The notes: generated by a model from the letters alone, not told the origin. DNA of 64,000 nucleotides from DASPKT01 sp035626475 (GCA_035626475.1 DASPNP010000050.1:85502-149501); one strand, 5' to 3'. Positions 34,486 to 43,331 are shown, numbered from the stretch's first letter. Program-made: numbers and translations.

Positions 34486-35448
34486 ATGAAGCGCACCCTC
34501 CTGGCCCTCGCCGCCCTGCTGGCCCTGAGCCTGCCGGCCCAGGCCGCCGAGAAGCTGGTCTTCGCCACGGACTGGAAGGCGCAGGCCGAGCAGGGGGGCT
34601 TCTACCAGGCGCTGGCGAAGGGCTTCTACGCCAAGCGCGGGCTCGAGGTGACGATCCGGCAGGGCGGGGTGGGGATGGACCCGCAGCGGCTGCTGGCGGC
34701 GGGGGCGATCGACGCGGCGATGGGGTCCAGCGGGTTCTTCACGCTGAACCTGGTGGAGGCGGGGGCGGACGTGGTCACGGTGGCGGCCATGTTCCAGAAG
34801 GACCCGACCATCCTCATGACCCACCCGCGCGACGACGTGAAGGGCCTGGCCGACATGAAGGGCAAGCCGATCATGATCGGCGACCCGTCGGTCAACACCA
34901 TGTGGCGCTGGCTGAAGTCGCGCTACGGGTTCGAGGACCGGCAGATCCGCAAATACACTTTCAACATGGCGCCCTTCCTGGTCGACAAGGCCGCGATCCA
35001 GCAGGGCTACGCCACGTCGGAGCCCTTCACGGCGGGCAAGGCGGGCGTGACGCCGCAGGTGTTCCTGCTGGCCGACAACGGCTTCCTCAGCTACGGCGCC
35101 ATGGTGATGGTGCGCGGGCAGGTGCTGCGCGAGAAGCCGGAGGTGGTGCGCGCCTTCGTCGAGGCCAGCATCGAGGGCTGGCGCGACTACCTGACCGGCG
35201 ACCCGTCGCCCGGCAACGGTCTCATCAAGCGCGACAATCCGGAGATGGACGACGCCACCATCGCCTACGCCATCGACGCCATGAAGCGCTATGGCATTGT
35301 CGAGAACAAGGACGGCGCGCTGGGCAGCATGACCGAGGCCCGGTGGGAGGCTTTTGCCAGCGAGATGAAGAACCTCGGCATCTACAAGCCGGACCTCGAC
35401 TGGCGCAAGGGCGTCGACCTGCGCTTCGTGTCGGGAAAGGCCCAGTGA
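34486..35448 (+). CDS. ABC transporter substrate-binding protein (NMT1/SsuA type)
   Basis: 320 residues. Signal peptide of about 20 residues with AQAA cleavage region, then KLVFATDWKAQAEQGGFYQALAKGF, the NMT1/THI5/SsuA-like start. The family is known to bind pyrimidine thiamine precursors, riboflavin, taurine or sulfonates. Start ATG 34486 follows AGAGG. The ATPase gene overlaps its stop by four bases (GTGA), and a permease follows after a repeat. Together these make a complete importer. Ligand not deducible. Confidence 0.9.
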   Translation: MKRTLLALAALLALSLPAQAAEKLVFATDWKAQAEQGGFYQALAKGFYAKRGLEVTIRQGGVGMDPQRLLAAGAIDAAMGSSGFFTLNLVEAGADVVTVAAMFQKDPTILMTHPRDDVKGLADMKGKPIMIGDPSVNTMWRWLKSRYGFEDRQIRKYTFNMAPFLVDKAAIQQGYATSEPFTAGKAGVTPQVFLLADNGFLSYGAMVMVRGQVLREKPEVVRAFVEASIEGWRDYLTGDPSPGNGLIKRDNPEMDDATIAYAIDAMKRYGIVENKDGALGSMTEARWEAFASEMKNLGIYKPDLDWRKGVDLRFVSGKAQ

Positions 35449-36209
35449 CGCAGGCGGGGAGCCTGCTGCGGGTCAAGGGCGTGTCCAAGCGCTTCCCCGG
35501 CGGCACGACGGCGCTGGACGGCGTGTCGCTGGAGGTGGCGGCGGGGGAGTTCCTGTCGCTGGTCGGCCCCAGCGGCTGCGGCAAGAGCACGCTGCTGCGC
35601 CTCGTGGCCGGGCTGGATACGCCGAGCGCAGGATCGATCTCCTGGGACGATCCGCCCGGCCGGGGCGGCATCGGCTTCGTCTTCCAGGAGGCGACGCTGA
35701 TGCCCTGGGCCCGGGTGCTGGAGAATGTCCGCCTGCCGCTGGACCTCGCTGGCGTACCCCGGTCTGACTCGGAACCGCAGGCGCTGGACCTACTGCAGCG
35801 TGTGGGGCTGAAGGATTTCGCGGCGGCCTATCCGCGGGAGCTGTCGGGCGGCATGCGCATGCGGGTGTCGCTGGCCCGGGCCCTGGTGACCCGGCCGCGC
35901 GTGCTGCTGATGGACGAGCCCTTCGCAGCACTCGACGAGATCACCCGCCAGCGCCTCGCCGACGATTTGCTGGCGCTCTGGCGGGCGGAGCGCTTCACCG
36001 TGCTGTTCGTCACCCACAGCGTCTTCGAGAGCGCTTATCTCTCCACCCGCGTGGCGGTGATGGCGGTGCGGCCGGGGCGGGTGGTGGCCGACATCCCCGT
36101 CGCGCTGCCGCAGCCGCGGGTGCCGGCGTTGCGCACTGACCCGGCCTATGCCGCTGTGTGCCGCGACGTCTCCGGCGCTCTGGCCCGGGCCATGGGGGAG
36201 GCGGCATGA
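35445..36209 (+). CDS. ABC transporter ATP-binding protein
   Basis: 254 residues from the GTG at 35445, which overlaps the stop of the binding-protein gene. Walker A is GPSGCGKST (about 42-50), the signature LSGGMRMRVSLARAL, Walker B VLLMDEPFAALDE and the switch His in VTHSVFES. This is the SsuB/TauB-like class that energises nitrate/sulfonate/thiamine-precursor importers. Its cognate permease is at 36466-37251, separated by a palindromic repeat. Confidence 0.93.
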   Translation: MTQAGSLLRVKGVSKRFPGGTTALDGVSLEVAAGEFLSLVGPSGCGKSTLLRLVAGLDTPSAGSISWDDPPGRGGIGFVFQEATLMPWARVLENVRLPLDLAGVPRSDSEPQALDLLQRVGLKDFAAAYPRELSGGMRMRVSLARALVTRPRVLLMDEPFAALDEITRQRLADDLLALWRAERFTVLFVTHSVFESAYLSTRVAVMAVRPGRVVADIPVALPQPRVPALRTDPAYAAVCRDVSGALARAMGEAA

Positions 36210-36227
36210 GGGGGAGGTGCACGCTGA

Positions 36228-36431
36228 TGAATCCTTCTCCCCTTGGGGGAGAAGGATGGGGCCCCAAGCTATGGCTTGGGGAGGATGAGGGGTCGGCGGG
36301 TGCAGCCCGACGTTCTCCGAAGCCTGCGCCAAGCTCATCCGTCCAGAACGTCAGCCTGCCGGCTGCCGACCCCTCATCCTCCCACGGCTCCGCCGCGGGG
36401 CCCATCCTTCTCCCTCAAGGGGAGAAGGATA
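36228..36431. repeat. Repeat family C (copy 2) inside ABC operon
   Basis: Opposed modules: CCTTCTCCCCTTGGGGGAGAAGG (key bases at 36233-36255) followed by GGGGAGGATGAGGGG (to about 36288), and the reverse arrangement CCCCTCATCCTCCC...CCTTCTCCCTCAAGGGGAG at 36370-36428. It separates the ATPase and permease genes of one transporter, so it is transcribed and may set relative expression. Confidence 0.75.
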
Positions 36432-36465
36432 AGGCGGGCCGCCCTCTCCAGATGCGGAGCCGCCC

Positions 36466-37251
36466 ATGACCCGCACGCTGCGCATCCTGGCGCCTGTCCT
36501 GGTCGCCATGCTGGCGCTCGGCCTCTGGGAGGGGCTGGTGCGCGCCTGGGCGGTGCCGGTGTTCGTGCTGCCGCCGCCCTCCGGCGTCGCCGTGGCGCTG
36601 GTGGAGGATTGGGGCACGCTGGGGCCGTCGCTGTGGCAGACGCTGTCCGTCACGCTGAAGGCCTTCCTGCTGGCGGTGGCCGGCGGCGTGGCGCTGGCGG
36701 TGCTGTTCAGCCGTTCGCGCTGGCTGTCGGCGGCGCTGTTCCCCTACGCGGTGGTGCTGCAGGTGACGCCGGTGGTCGCCATCGCGCCGCTCGTGATCAT
36801 CTGGGTCGGTTATGAGCGGGTGGAGACGGCGCAGCTGATCCTGGCTTGGATCGTCGCCTTCTTCCCGATCCTGTCGAACATGGCGCTGGGGCTGGCCTCC
36901 ACCGACCCGAACCTGCGCGACCTGTTCCGGCTCTACGGCGCCTCTAGCGGGCAGAGCCTGTGGCGGCTGCAGCTGCCCACCGCCCTGCCGCACCTGCTGG
37001 CCGGCATGAAGATATCCGGCGGGTTGGCGCTGATCGGCGCGGTGGTGGCGGAGTTCGTGGCCGGCAGCGGCACCGCCTCGGGCCTCGCCTGGCGCATCGT
37101 CGAGTCGGGCAACCGCCTCGCCATCCCGCGCATGTTCGCGGCGCTGGTGCTGCTGTCCGTCACCGGCGTGCTGATCTTCGCCGCGCTCTCGCTGCTCCAG
37201 CGGCGCCTGCTCGGCCGCTGGCATGAAAGCGAGATCAGTAGGGGAAGCTGA
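36466..37251 (+). CDS. ABC transporter permease (SsuC/NMT type)
   Basis: 261 residues with six hydrophobic segments. The cytoplasmic EAA-like loop reads YGASSGQSLWRLQLPTALPHLLAGMK (about 159-184; key residues G, G-x-P and P), typical of binding-protein-dependent permeases. It completes the importer with 34486-36209. Its last 17 bases overlap the convergent end of apt. Confidence 0.92.
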   Translation: MTRTLRILAPVLVAMLALGLWEGLVRAWAVPVFVLPPPSGVAVALVEDWGTLGPSLWQTLSVTLKAFLLAVAGGVALAVLFSRSRWLSAALFPYAVVLQVTPVVAIAPLVIIWVGYERVETAQLILAWIVAFFPILSNMALGLASTDPNLRDLFRLYGASSGQSLWRLQLPTALPHLLAGMKISGGLALIGAVVAEFVAGSGTASGLAWRIVESGNRLAIPRMFAALVLLSVTGVLIFAALSLLQRRLLGRWHESEISRGS

Positions 37252-37750
37252 CGACGCTGGTGCAAGGCACGTCGAGCCTCGAGCGGCCCTTCAGGAACTC
37301 CAGCTCGATGATGAAGGAGGCGGCGCGGACATCGGCGCCGACCGAGCGCAGCAGGTGGATCGCCGCCGCCATGGTCCCACCGGTCGCCAGCAGATCGTCC
37401 ATCACCACCACGCGCTGGCCGGGCTCGATGGCGTCGGCCTGGATCTCCACCGTGTCGGTGCCGTACTCCAGATCGTAGGTGTGGCGGATGGTCTCGCCGG
37501 GCAGCTTGCCCTTCTTGCGGACCATGGCGAAGCCGACGCCCAGCTCCAGCGCCAGCGGGGCCGCCGCCAGGAAGCCGCGCGACTCGATGCCGACCAGCAG
37601 GTCCGGCTTGTGCGGAGCAACCTGCTCGGCCATCACGCGCACCGTCTCCTTCCAGGCGCCGGCATGCGCCAGCAGGGTTGAGATGTCGTAGAAGAGGATG
37701 CCCGGCTTGGGGAAATCGGGGATGCTGCGGATGTGCTGCTTGATGTCCAT
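37235..37750 (-). CDS. apt: Adenine phosphoribosyltransferase
   Basis: Salvages adenine to AMP with PRPP. 171 residues, family length. The PRPP loop is VVVMDDLLATGGTM (about 119-132), preceded by GIESRGFL and followed by ASFIIELEFLKGR. Start ATG 37750. The 3' end overlaps the end of the convergent permease gene by 17 bases. Confidence 0.95.
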   Translation of the reverse strand: MDIKQHIRSIPDFPKPGILFYDISTLLAHAGAWKETVRVMAEQVAPHKPDLLVGIESRGFLAAAPLALELGVGFAMVRKKGKLPGETIRHTYDLEYGTDTVEIQADAIEPGQRVVVMDDLLATGGTMAAAIHLLRSVGADVRAASFIIELEFLKGRSRLDVPCTSVVSFPY

Positions 37751-37943
37751 GAGTCTTTCCCTCGACTGCCCCGGGAGCCAGGACGGCGTCCCGCGCGTTC
37801 CCACCTGCCGCTCCCGCACGCGTCTTGTGCGGTGCGGCAGGATGGTCGCCTCCCGGTGTTGACCGGCCGGGGCGGTTCCTGTCAAGTGGCGCAGGCCGGT
37901 TAACGACTTCCGGCCCATCGGAGATCTAGGGGAAAGGGCCGCA

Positions 37944-39071
37944 GTGCAGGGCTGGTACCGCACGGGTTGGGACGAGGGGCACTGGGTTCTGGCCGCCGGC
38001 GGGCGCTGGGACCTGGCCTCGATTCAGCGGCTCGCCCCGGCGCTCGGCACGCTCTCGCCCGAGCGCCGCCCGGACTCCGTCTTCTTCGACCTCAGCCAGG
38101 TGGACGCGCTGGACACGTCGGGCGCGCTGGTGATCGAGCGGCTGGCCGACCGGCTGCGCGGGCAGGGGCTGACGGTCGCCGTGGTCGGCGCCAACCCGGC
38201 CGTCGTCGCGCTGATGATGGAGGTCCACCGGGCCGCCAAGGCGCCGCCGGCGGAGGTGGAGCGCCACCGCCCCGTCCACGACTTCCTGGAACGGGTGGGG
38301 CGCGGCACCGTCTCGGTCGCGCACGATTCCTACGCGCTGCTGAGCTTCTTCGGGCTGGTCGCCATCACGCTGGGCCGGATCATCCGGAACCCCAGGCGGC
38401 TGCGCCTCGTGCCCTTCTTCCACCATCTGGAGCAGGTGGGGCTGAACGCGCTGCCCATCGTCGGGTTGCTGTCCTTCCTGATCGGCGTGGTGCTGGCCTA
38501 CCAGGGGGCCGACCAGCTGCGTCGTTACGGGGCCGAAATCTTCGTCGTGAACATGCTGGCGATCGGCATCCTGCGCGAGATCGGCGTGCTGATGACCTCC
38601 ATCATCGTGGCCGGCCGCTCCGGTTCCGCCTTCACGGCGCAGATCGGCACCATGAAGGTCAGCCAGGAGATCGACGCCATGCAGACGCTGGGGCTGGACC
38701 CGGTGGAGCTGCTGGTGGTGCCGCGGCTGCTGGCCCTGATGGTGGCGCTGCCGCTGCTCGGCTTCTACGCCGACGTGGTGGCGCTGCTGGGTGGTGCCCT
38801 GATGTCGCAGTTCGCGCTGGGCATCACCATGGGGCAGTTCCTGACCCAGCTGCAGCTGGCGGTGACGCCGGCAACGCTGTGGGTCGGCTTGATCAAGGCG
38901 CCGGTCTTCGCCGTGGTGATCGCGCTGGTCGGCTGCTACGAGGGCATGCGGGTCACCGGCAGCGCCGAGAGCGTGGGCCGCCTGACCACCCGCTCGGTCG
39001 TCGAGTCGATCTTCCTGGTGATCGTGCTGGACGCGCTCTTCTCCATCCTCTTCTCCTGGCTGGGGGTCTGA
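37944..39071 (+). CDS. mlaE: MlaE-family lipid ABC permease with N-terminal STAS domain
   Basis: 375 residues from a GTG start. Residues 1-105 form a STAS/MlaB-like domain, with DLSQVDALDTSGALVIERLA around the usual Ser/Thr site. Residues 130-375 are MlaE: five or six hydrophobic segments, GADQLRRYGAE, the REIGVLMTSIIVAGRSGSAFTAQIG family block in shortened form GRSGSAFTAQIG, and VVPRLLALMVALPLL. In enterobacteria MlaB and MlaE are separate, so fusion here supplies both. First gene of an operon for phospholipid movement between membranes. Confidence 0.92.
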   Translation: MQGWYRTGWDEGHWVLAAGGRWDLASIQRLAPALGTLSPERRPDSVFFDLSQVDALDTSGALVIERLADRLRGQGLTVAVVGANPAVVALMMEVHRAAKAPPAEVERHRPVHDFLERVGRGTVSVAHDSYALLSFFGLVAITLGRIIRNPRRLRLVPFFHHLEQVGLNALPIVGLLSFLIGVVLAYQGADQLRRYGAEIFVVNMLAIGILREIGVLMTSIIVAGRSGSAFTAQIGTMKVSQEIDAMQTLGLDPVELLVVPRLLALMVALPLLGFYADVVALLGGALMSQFALGITMGQFLTQLQLAVTPATLWVGLIKAPVFAVVIALVGCYEGMRVTGSAESVGRLTTRSVVESIFLVIVLDALFSILFSWLGV

Positions 39072-39072
39072 G

Positions 39073-39840
39073 ATGGAGGACATCGTCGAGAACCCCGTCA
39101 TCCGCGTGCGCAACCTGGTCACCCGCTTCGGGCCGCAGGTGGTGCACGAGGGCGTGAACCTGGATGTGCGCCGGGGCGAGGTGCTGGGGCTGGTCGGCGG
39201 GTCCGGCATGGGCAAGTCGGTGCTGCTGAAGGAGATCGTCGGGCTGATCGAGCCGACCGGCGGCACCATCGAGGTGCTGGGCCGCGACACGGGCCGCCAG
39301 GGCCGGGCCGGCCTGCAGGAGCGCTGGGGCGTGCTGTTCCAGGACGGCGCGCTCTTCAGCTCCATGACCGTGGCCGAGAACATCATGGTGCCGCTGCGCG
39401 AGCACACGACCCTGCCCGACGACATCATCCGGGAGATCGCCCGGGTGAAGGTCGCCATGGTGGGATTGCCCGCCAACGCCGCCGCCAAATATCCGTCGCA
39501 ATTGTCGGGCGGCATGCGCAAGCGCGCGGGGCTGGCCCGGGCGCTGGCGCTCGACCCGGAGATCCTGTTCCTGGACGAGCCCACGGCCGGCCTGGACCCG
39601 ATCGGCGCCGCCGCCTTCGACGAGCTGATCGGCAATCTGCAGAGGAGCCTGGGGCTGACCGTGTTCATGGTGACCCACGATCTCGACAGCCTTTATGCGA
39701 TCTGCGACCGTATCGCGGTCCTGATCGACCGGCGCCTGCTGGTCGGCACGATCGACGATCTCCTCCAGGCGGACCATCCCTGGATCCGCGACTATTTCCA
39801 CGGGCCGCGCGGCCGCGCCGCCGCCTCTTCCAGGAGCTGA
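39073..39840 (+). CDS. mlaF: MlaF-type lipid ABC transporter ATPase
   Basis: 255 residues. Walker A is VGGSGMGKSVLL (about 44-55), signature LSGGMRKRAGLARAL, Walker B ILFLDEPTAGLDPIG, switch MVTHDLDS. It begins one base after the mlaE stop. The GGSGMGKS form with Gly-Met is typical of MlaF/Ttg2A ATPases. It ends 6 bp before mlaD. Confidence 0.94.
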   Translation: MEDIVENPVIRVRNLVTRFGPQVVHEGVNLDVRRGEVLGLVGGSGMGKSVLLKEIVGLIEPTGGTIEVLGRDTGRQGRAGLQERWGVLFQDGALFSSMTVAENIMVPLREHTTLPDDIIREIARVKVAMVGLPANAAAKYPSQLSGGMRKRAGLARALALDPEILFLDEPTAGLDPIGAAAFDELIGNLQRSLGLTVFMVTHDLDSLYAICDRIAVLIDRRLLVGTIDDLLQADHPWIRDYFHGPRGRAAASSRS

Positions 39841-39846
39841 CGGGCC

Positions 39847-40809
39847 ATGGAGACAAAGGCCAGCTACGCCCTCGTCGGCGCCTTCGTCCTGGCGCTCACG
39901 GCGGCGCTTTTCGTGACGGTGCTGTGGCTTGCGCGCTCCTCGCTGAACGAGGCGACGCAGCCCTACCGCATCTACTTCACCGGCACGGTCAACGGGCTGG
40001 TGAACGGCAGCCCGGTGCGCTACCGCGGCGTCAGCGTCGGCAGCGTCACCGACATCCGCATCAACCCCGACAATGTCGAGCAGGTGCAGGTGACGGTGAG
40101 CGTGCCGCAGACCACGCCGATCAAGACCGACGCGGTGGCCTCGCTGGAACCGGTCGGCGTTACCGGCGGCGTCTATGTCGAGATCCAGGGCGGCAGCCGC
40201 GACGCGCCGCTGCTGCGCGAGACGACGACCGACATCCCTGTCATCCCGTCGCGCGCCGGCAGCCTGAACGAGCTGCTGGCGGCGGCGCCGCAGCTGCTGT
40301 CCAACCTGATCAAGCTGTCGGAGAGCGTCGCCGGCTTCGTCACGCCGGAGAACCAGAAGGCGGTCAGCGCCGTGCTGGCGAACATGGCGAGCGCGTCCAA
40401 GGACGCCTCGACCACCATGAAGAACGCCGACAAGCTGATGGCCGACCTGCGGGAGAACGTGACCGCCGTCTCCAAGCAGACGCAGACGCTGCTCGCCAAC
40501 GCCAACGACACGGTGACGAAGGTGGGGAGCGACGCGCAGGAGGTCAGCGGCGAGCTGGCCAAGACCTCGGAGGAGCTGCGGCTGCTGACCCAGTCGCTGG
40601 TGACCACCGCCGACCAGCTGAACGCCATGATCGCCGAGAACCGCGAGCCGATCCGCGACTTCACCAACGGCGGCCTCTACGAGTTCGGGCTGCTGGTGGG
40701 CGACCTGCGCGACCTGGCCGGCAACCTGTCGCGGGTGACGACCCGCATCGAGAACGATCCCTCCAACTTCCTGTTCGGCGGGCGCAAGGACGGGGTGAAG
40801 GTGAAATGA
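39847..40809 (+). CDS. mlaD: MCE-domain protein MlaD
   Basis: 320-residue periplasmic lipid-binding subunit. One N-terminal membrane helix (about 9-29), an MCE domain (about 38-115) with YFTGTVNGLVNGSPVRYRGV and VGVTGGVYVEI, then a long helical/coiled-coil region (about 130-290) with many Thr, Asn and Lys residues. The longer tail places it with the PqiB/YrbD-like types that make a periplasmic channel. ATGA overlap with the next gene shows coupled translation. Confidence 0.93.
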   Translation: METKASYALVGAFVLALTAALFVTVLWLARSSLNEATQPYRIYFTGTVNGLVNGSPVRYRGVSVGSVTDIRINPDNVEQVQVTVSVPQTTPIKTDAVASLEPVGVTGGVYVEIQGGSRDAPLLRETTTDIPVIPSRAGSLNELLAAAPQLLSNLIKLSESVAGFVTPENQKAVSAVLANMASASKDASTTMKNADKLMADLRENVTAVSKQTQTLLANANDTVTKVGSDAQEVSGELAKTSEELRLLTQSLVTTADQLNAMIAENREPIRDFTNGGLYEFGLLVGDLRDLAGNLSRVTTRIENDPSNFLFGGRKDGVKVK

Positions 40810-41459
40810 GGCCCAAGACCATGTTGACACGCGGCCTGCGCGCCGGCCTCCTGACCCTCGGCCTGGTGGCGCTCGGCGCCTGTTCCCTGGTTCCCGGCCT
40901 GGCGCCGCAGCCGCGCGTCTTCAAGCTGGCCCCCGCCAACGAGACGCAGGCCGGCACGCCGGTGGGGTGGCAGCTTCTGGTGGCGACGCCGCAGACGGTC
41001 GCCATGCTGAACTCCACCCGCATCGTGCTGCGGGAGCAAGGCGGGCATCTCGACTATTTCGCCGATGTGGAGTGGGCGGCGCCGCTGCCCGAGCTGATGC
41101 AGGGGCTGCTGATCGAATCGCTGGAGAACACCGGACGCATCGAGTCCATCGCCCGCGAGACCAGCGGCCTGCGCGCCGACTATCTGCTGATGACCGAGAT
41201 CCACGAGTTCCAGGCCGAGTATCTGAACGGCGAGCCCGAGAAGACCATCCCGGTGGTGCGGGTGCGGCTGACCAGCAAGCTGGTGCGCATGCCCCGGCGC
41301 GTCATCGAGGCGAGCCAGACCTTCGAGGCGTCGGTGCGGGCCGCAGGGCCGACCATGGTCGACATCGTCGAGGCCTACAACACCGCTTTCCAGGATTGCG
41401 CCCGCCGCCTCGGCGACTGGGCGCTGAACCCCGGCCAGCGCCTGGGCGGCGGTACCTGA
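40806..41459 (+). CDS. ABC-type transport auxiliary lipoprotein (PqiC/MlaX type)
   Basis: 217 residues. Lipobox LGAC (Cys near residue 26), then PRVFKLAP, the usual opening of the ABC-type transport auxiliary lipoprotein family. The domain includes ALNSTRIVLREQGGHLDYFADVEWAAPLP, here abbreviated to its DYF-x-x-x-x-W core, and LLIESLENTG. These outer-membrane lipoproteins accompany MCE transporters. The ATG at 40806 overlaps the mlaD stop (ATGA). Confidence 0.9.
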   Translation: MRPKTMLTRGLRAGLLTLGLVALGACSLVPGLAPQPRVFKLAPANETQAGTPVGWQLLVATPQTVAMLNSTRIVLREQGGHLDYFADVEWAAPLPELMQGLLIESLENTGRIESIARETSGLRADYLLMTEIHEFQAEYLNGEPEKTIPVVRVRLTSKLVRMPRRVIEASQTFEASVRAAGPTMVDIVEAYNTAFQDCARRLGDWALNPGQRLGGGT

Positions 41460-41468
41460 GCACCGGCC

Positions 41469-42482
41469 ATGGTTTCCCGCAGGACCCTCCTGGGCGCCGC
41501 CGCGGCGCTGCCGGCCGCGGCACTTCCGGCGTCCGCCCAGACCCAAGAGAAGACCCCCGACGCGAAGGCTCCCGCCGCCGCGGCACCGGTTGCCCGTACC
41601 CTGACCATGGGCACGGGCGGGGTGACCGGCCTGTTCTACCCGGCGGGCGGCGCCCTATGCCGGCTGGTCAATGCCGGGCGGGCGGAGCATGGGCTGCGCT
41701 GCGCGGTCGAGGCGACGGACGGCTCGGTCGCCAACCTGAACGCGTTGCGGGCGGGCGAGCTCGACCTCGCCATCGTGCAGTCCGACTGGCAGTTCTACGC
41801 CTGGAAGGCGGTCGGGCGCTTCGCCGCCGCCGGGCCGTTCACCACCTTGCGCAGCCTGTTCAGCCTGCATGCCGACGCGCTGACCATTCTGGCCCGCGCC
41901 GACACCGGCATCGACGATCTGCGCAAGCTGGCGCGGCGGCGTCTGAACCTCGGACCCCAGGGCTCCGGCCCGCGCGCCCTGTTCGAGCTGGTGATGGACC
42001 GCATGGGCTGGAAAACCTCCAGCTTCACCGCCGGGGTCGAGCTGCCGCCCGACCAGCAGGGCGCGGCGCTCTGCGCCGGCCAGCTGGAGGCGGTCTACTA
42101 TACGGTGGCCCATCCCAACGGCGCTGTGCAGGCCACCATGGCGGGCTGCGATGCGGCGCTGGTACCGGTGGCGGGGCCGGAAATCGACGCGCTGCTGACC
42201 GAGCGGCCCTACCTGGTCCGGACCAGCATTCCCGGCGGGCTCTACGGCGCCGGCGACGCCACGCCCACCATCGGCGTCGCCGCCACGCTGGTGACGACCG
42301 AGGCGCTGCCGGAAGAGGCGGCCTATCGGATCACCCGGGCTGCACTGCAGGATTTCGAGGCGCTGAAGTCGCAGCACCCAGCGCTTGCCGATCTCACCCG
42401 CGAGGCCATGGCGAAGCAGGGCCTGAGCGCGCCGCTGCATCCGGGCGCGGAGCGCTATCTGCGCGAAGCGGGACTGATCTAG
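41469..42482 (+). CDS. TAXI-family TRAP-type solute-binding protein
   Basis: 337 residues. The signal has twin-arginine character: SRRTLLGAAAALPAAALPASAQ. The mature part starts RTLTMGTGGVTGLFYPAGGALC, typical of TAXI-TRAP binding proteins, with DLAIVQSDWQF and GLYGAGDATPTIGVAATLV later. No TRAP permease gene is adjacent, though TAXI permeases may be elsewhere. It begins 9 bp after the Mla lipoprotein stop, so could be co-transcribed with it. Ligand unknown. Confidence 0.88.
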   Translation: MVSRRTLLGAAAALPAAALPASAQTQEKTPDAKAPAAAAPVARTLTMGTGGVTGLFYPAGGALCRLVNAGRAEHGLRCAVEATDGSVANLNALRAGELDLAIVQSDWQFYAWKAVGRFAAAGPFTTLRSLFSLHADALTILARADTGIDDLRKLARRRLNLGPQGSGPRALFELVMDRMGWKTSSFTAGVELPPDQQGAALCAGQLEAVYYTVAHPNGAVQATMAGCDAALVPVAGPEIDALLTERPYLVRTSIPGGLYGAGDATPTIGVAATLVTTEALPEEAAYRITRAALQDFEALKSQHPALADLTREAMAKQGLSAPLHPGAERYLREAGLI

Positions 42483-42494
42483 CTCAAAAAACAT

Positions 42495-42530
42495 CCCACC
42501 TATTTGACTTGTGGTGGGTAAGACCCCACC
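42495..42530 (+). promoter_or_regulatory. Alternating CCCACC/GGTGGG/CCCACC stem segments
   Basis: CCCACC (42495-42500), GGTGGG (42513-42518) and CCCACC (42525-42530) allow two mutually exclusive 6-bp hairpins immediately before the start codon at 42537. No Shine-Dalgarno sequence precedes that start. The layout could switch translation, or be chance. Confidence 0.35.
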
Positions 42531-42536
42531 CTCATC

Positions 42537-43331
42537 ATGGCTATTCCCGGAACCGACGGCACTGGTGATGTGGGCATGGACGGGCTGAACGGATTCGACG
42601 ATCTCCCGGACGAGGAGATCGAGGCCCTGTCGGAGGCCGCGCGCGAGGTCCAGCTCTGCATGCGCGTGCTGGCGAAGACCGGCGACAATGTGGTGGGGGA
42701 GGTGCTGCGCGGCGGCGGTCCCTTCTACGAGTGGAACCACTATCCCGCCAGCGACGTCTACGACCCCGAGTTCCACGCCCAGTTCTACTACCACGCCCAT
42801 CCCGAGGAGGAGCGCGTCTCGGGCGAGCATGGGCATTTCCACACCTTCATGCGGCCGCTGGGCATGCCGGCGGGCATCTCGCCCGTGGCCCTGCCGGACC
42901 TGAAGCCGGACGAGGACGGCAACGGCGCGTTGTCGCACCTGGTCGGCATCTCCATGAACAAGGCCGGCCAGCCGATCCGCCTCTTCACCACCAACCGCTG
43001 GGTGACGGGCGAGACCTGGTACCGGGCGGAGGACGTGGTGCGGATGCTGGACGGCTTCGTCATCGACCATGCGCGCCCCAGCTGGCCGCTGAACCGCTGG
43101 ATCACCGCCCTGGTGCGGCTGTTCCGCCGGGAGATCGTCGACCTGCTGCGCGAGCGCGACCGGACGCTGGCCCGCTGGCAGGCGGAGCATCCCGGCGCCA
43201 ACGCCTATGAGGACCGCGGCATCGAGGTGACCTCGGAGATCGGGATATCGCTGGAGGACCATGTCCAGCGGGTGGAGCAGGCGCGCCGCGCCGTGCGCCG
43301 GCGCCAGCGCGCCGCCCGGAGCGTGGCCTGA
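42537..43331 (+). CDS. Uncharacterised His-rich soluble protein
   Basis: 264 residues, no signal peptide. The most striking part is about 60-105: EWNHYPASDVYDPEFHAQFYYHAHP followed by GEHGHFHTFMRP, with many His residues in short spacing, suited to metal binding (cupin-like pattern H-x-H). FYYHAHP and GEHGHFHTF were cut to key residues above. A middle TTNRWVTGETWYRA block and an Arg/Glu-rich helical C-terminus follow. I do not recognise a named function. The start is uncertain: the ATG at 42537 lacks a ribosome-binding site, and a later ATG at 42576 is possible. Confidence 0.7.
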   Translation: MAIPGTDGTGDVGMDGLNGFDDLPDEEIEALSEAAREVQLCMRVLAKTGDNVVGEVLRGGGPFYEWNHYPASDVYDPEFHAQFYYHAHPEEERVSGEHGHFHTFMRPLGMPAGISPVALPDLKPDEDGNGALSHLVGISMNKAGQPIRLFTTNRWVTGETWYRAEDVVRMLDGFVIDHARPSWPLNRWITALVRLFRREIVDLLRERDRTLARWQAEHPGANAYEDRGIEVTSEIGISLEDHVQRVEQARRAVRRRQRAARSVA

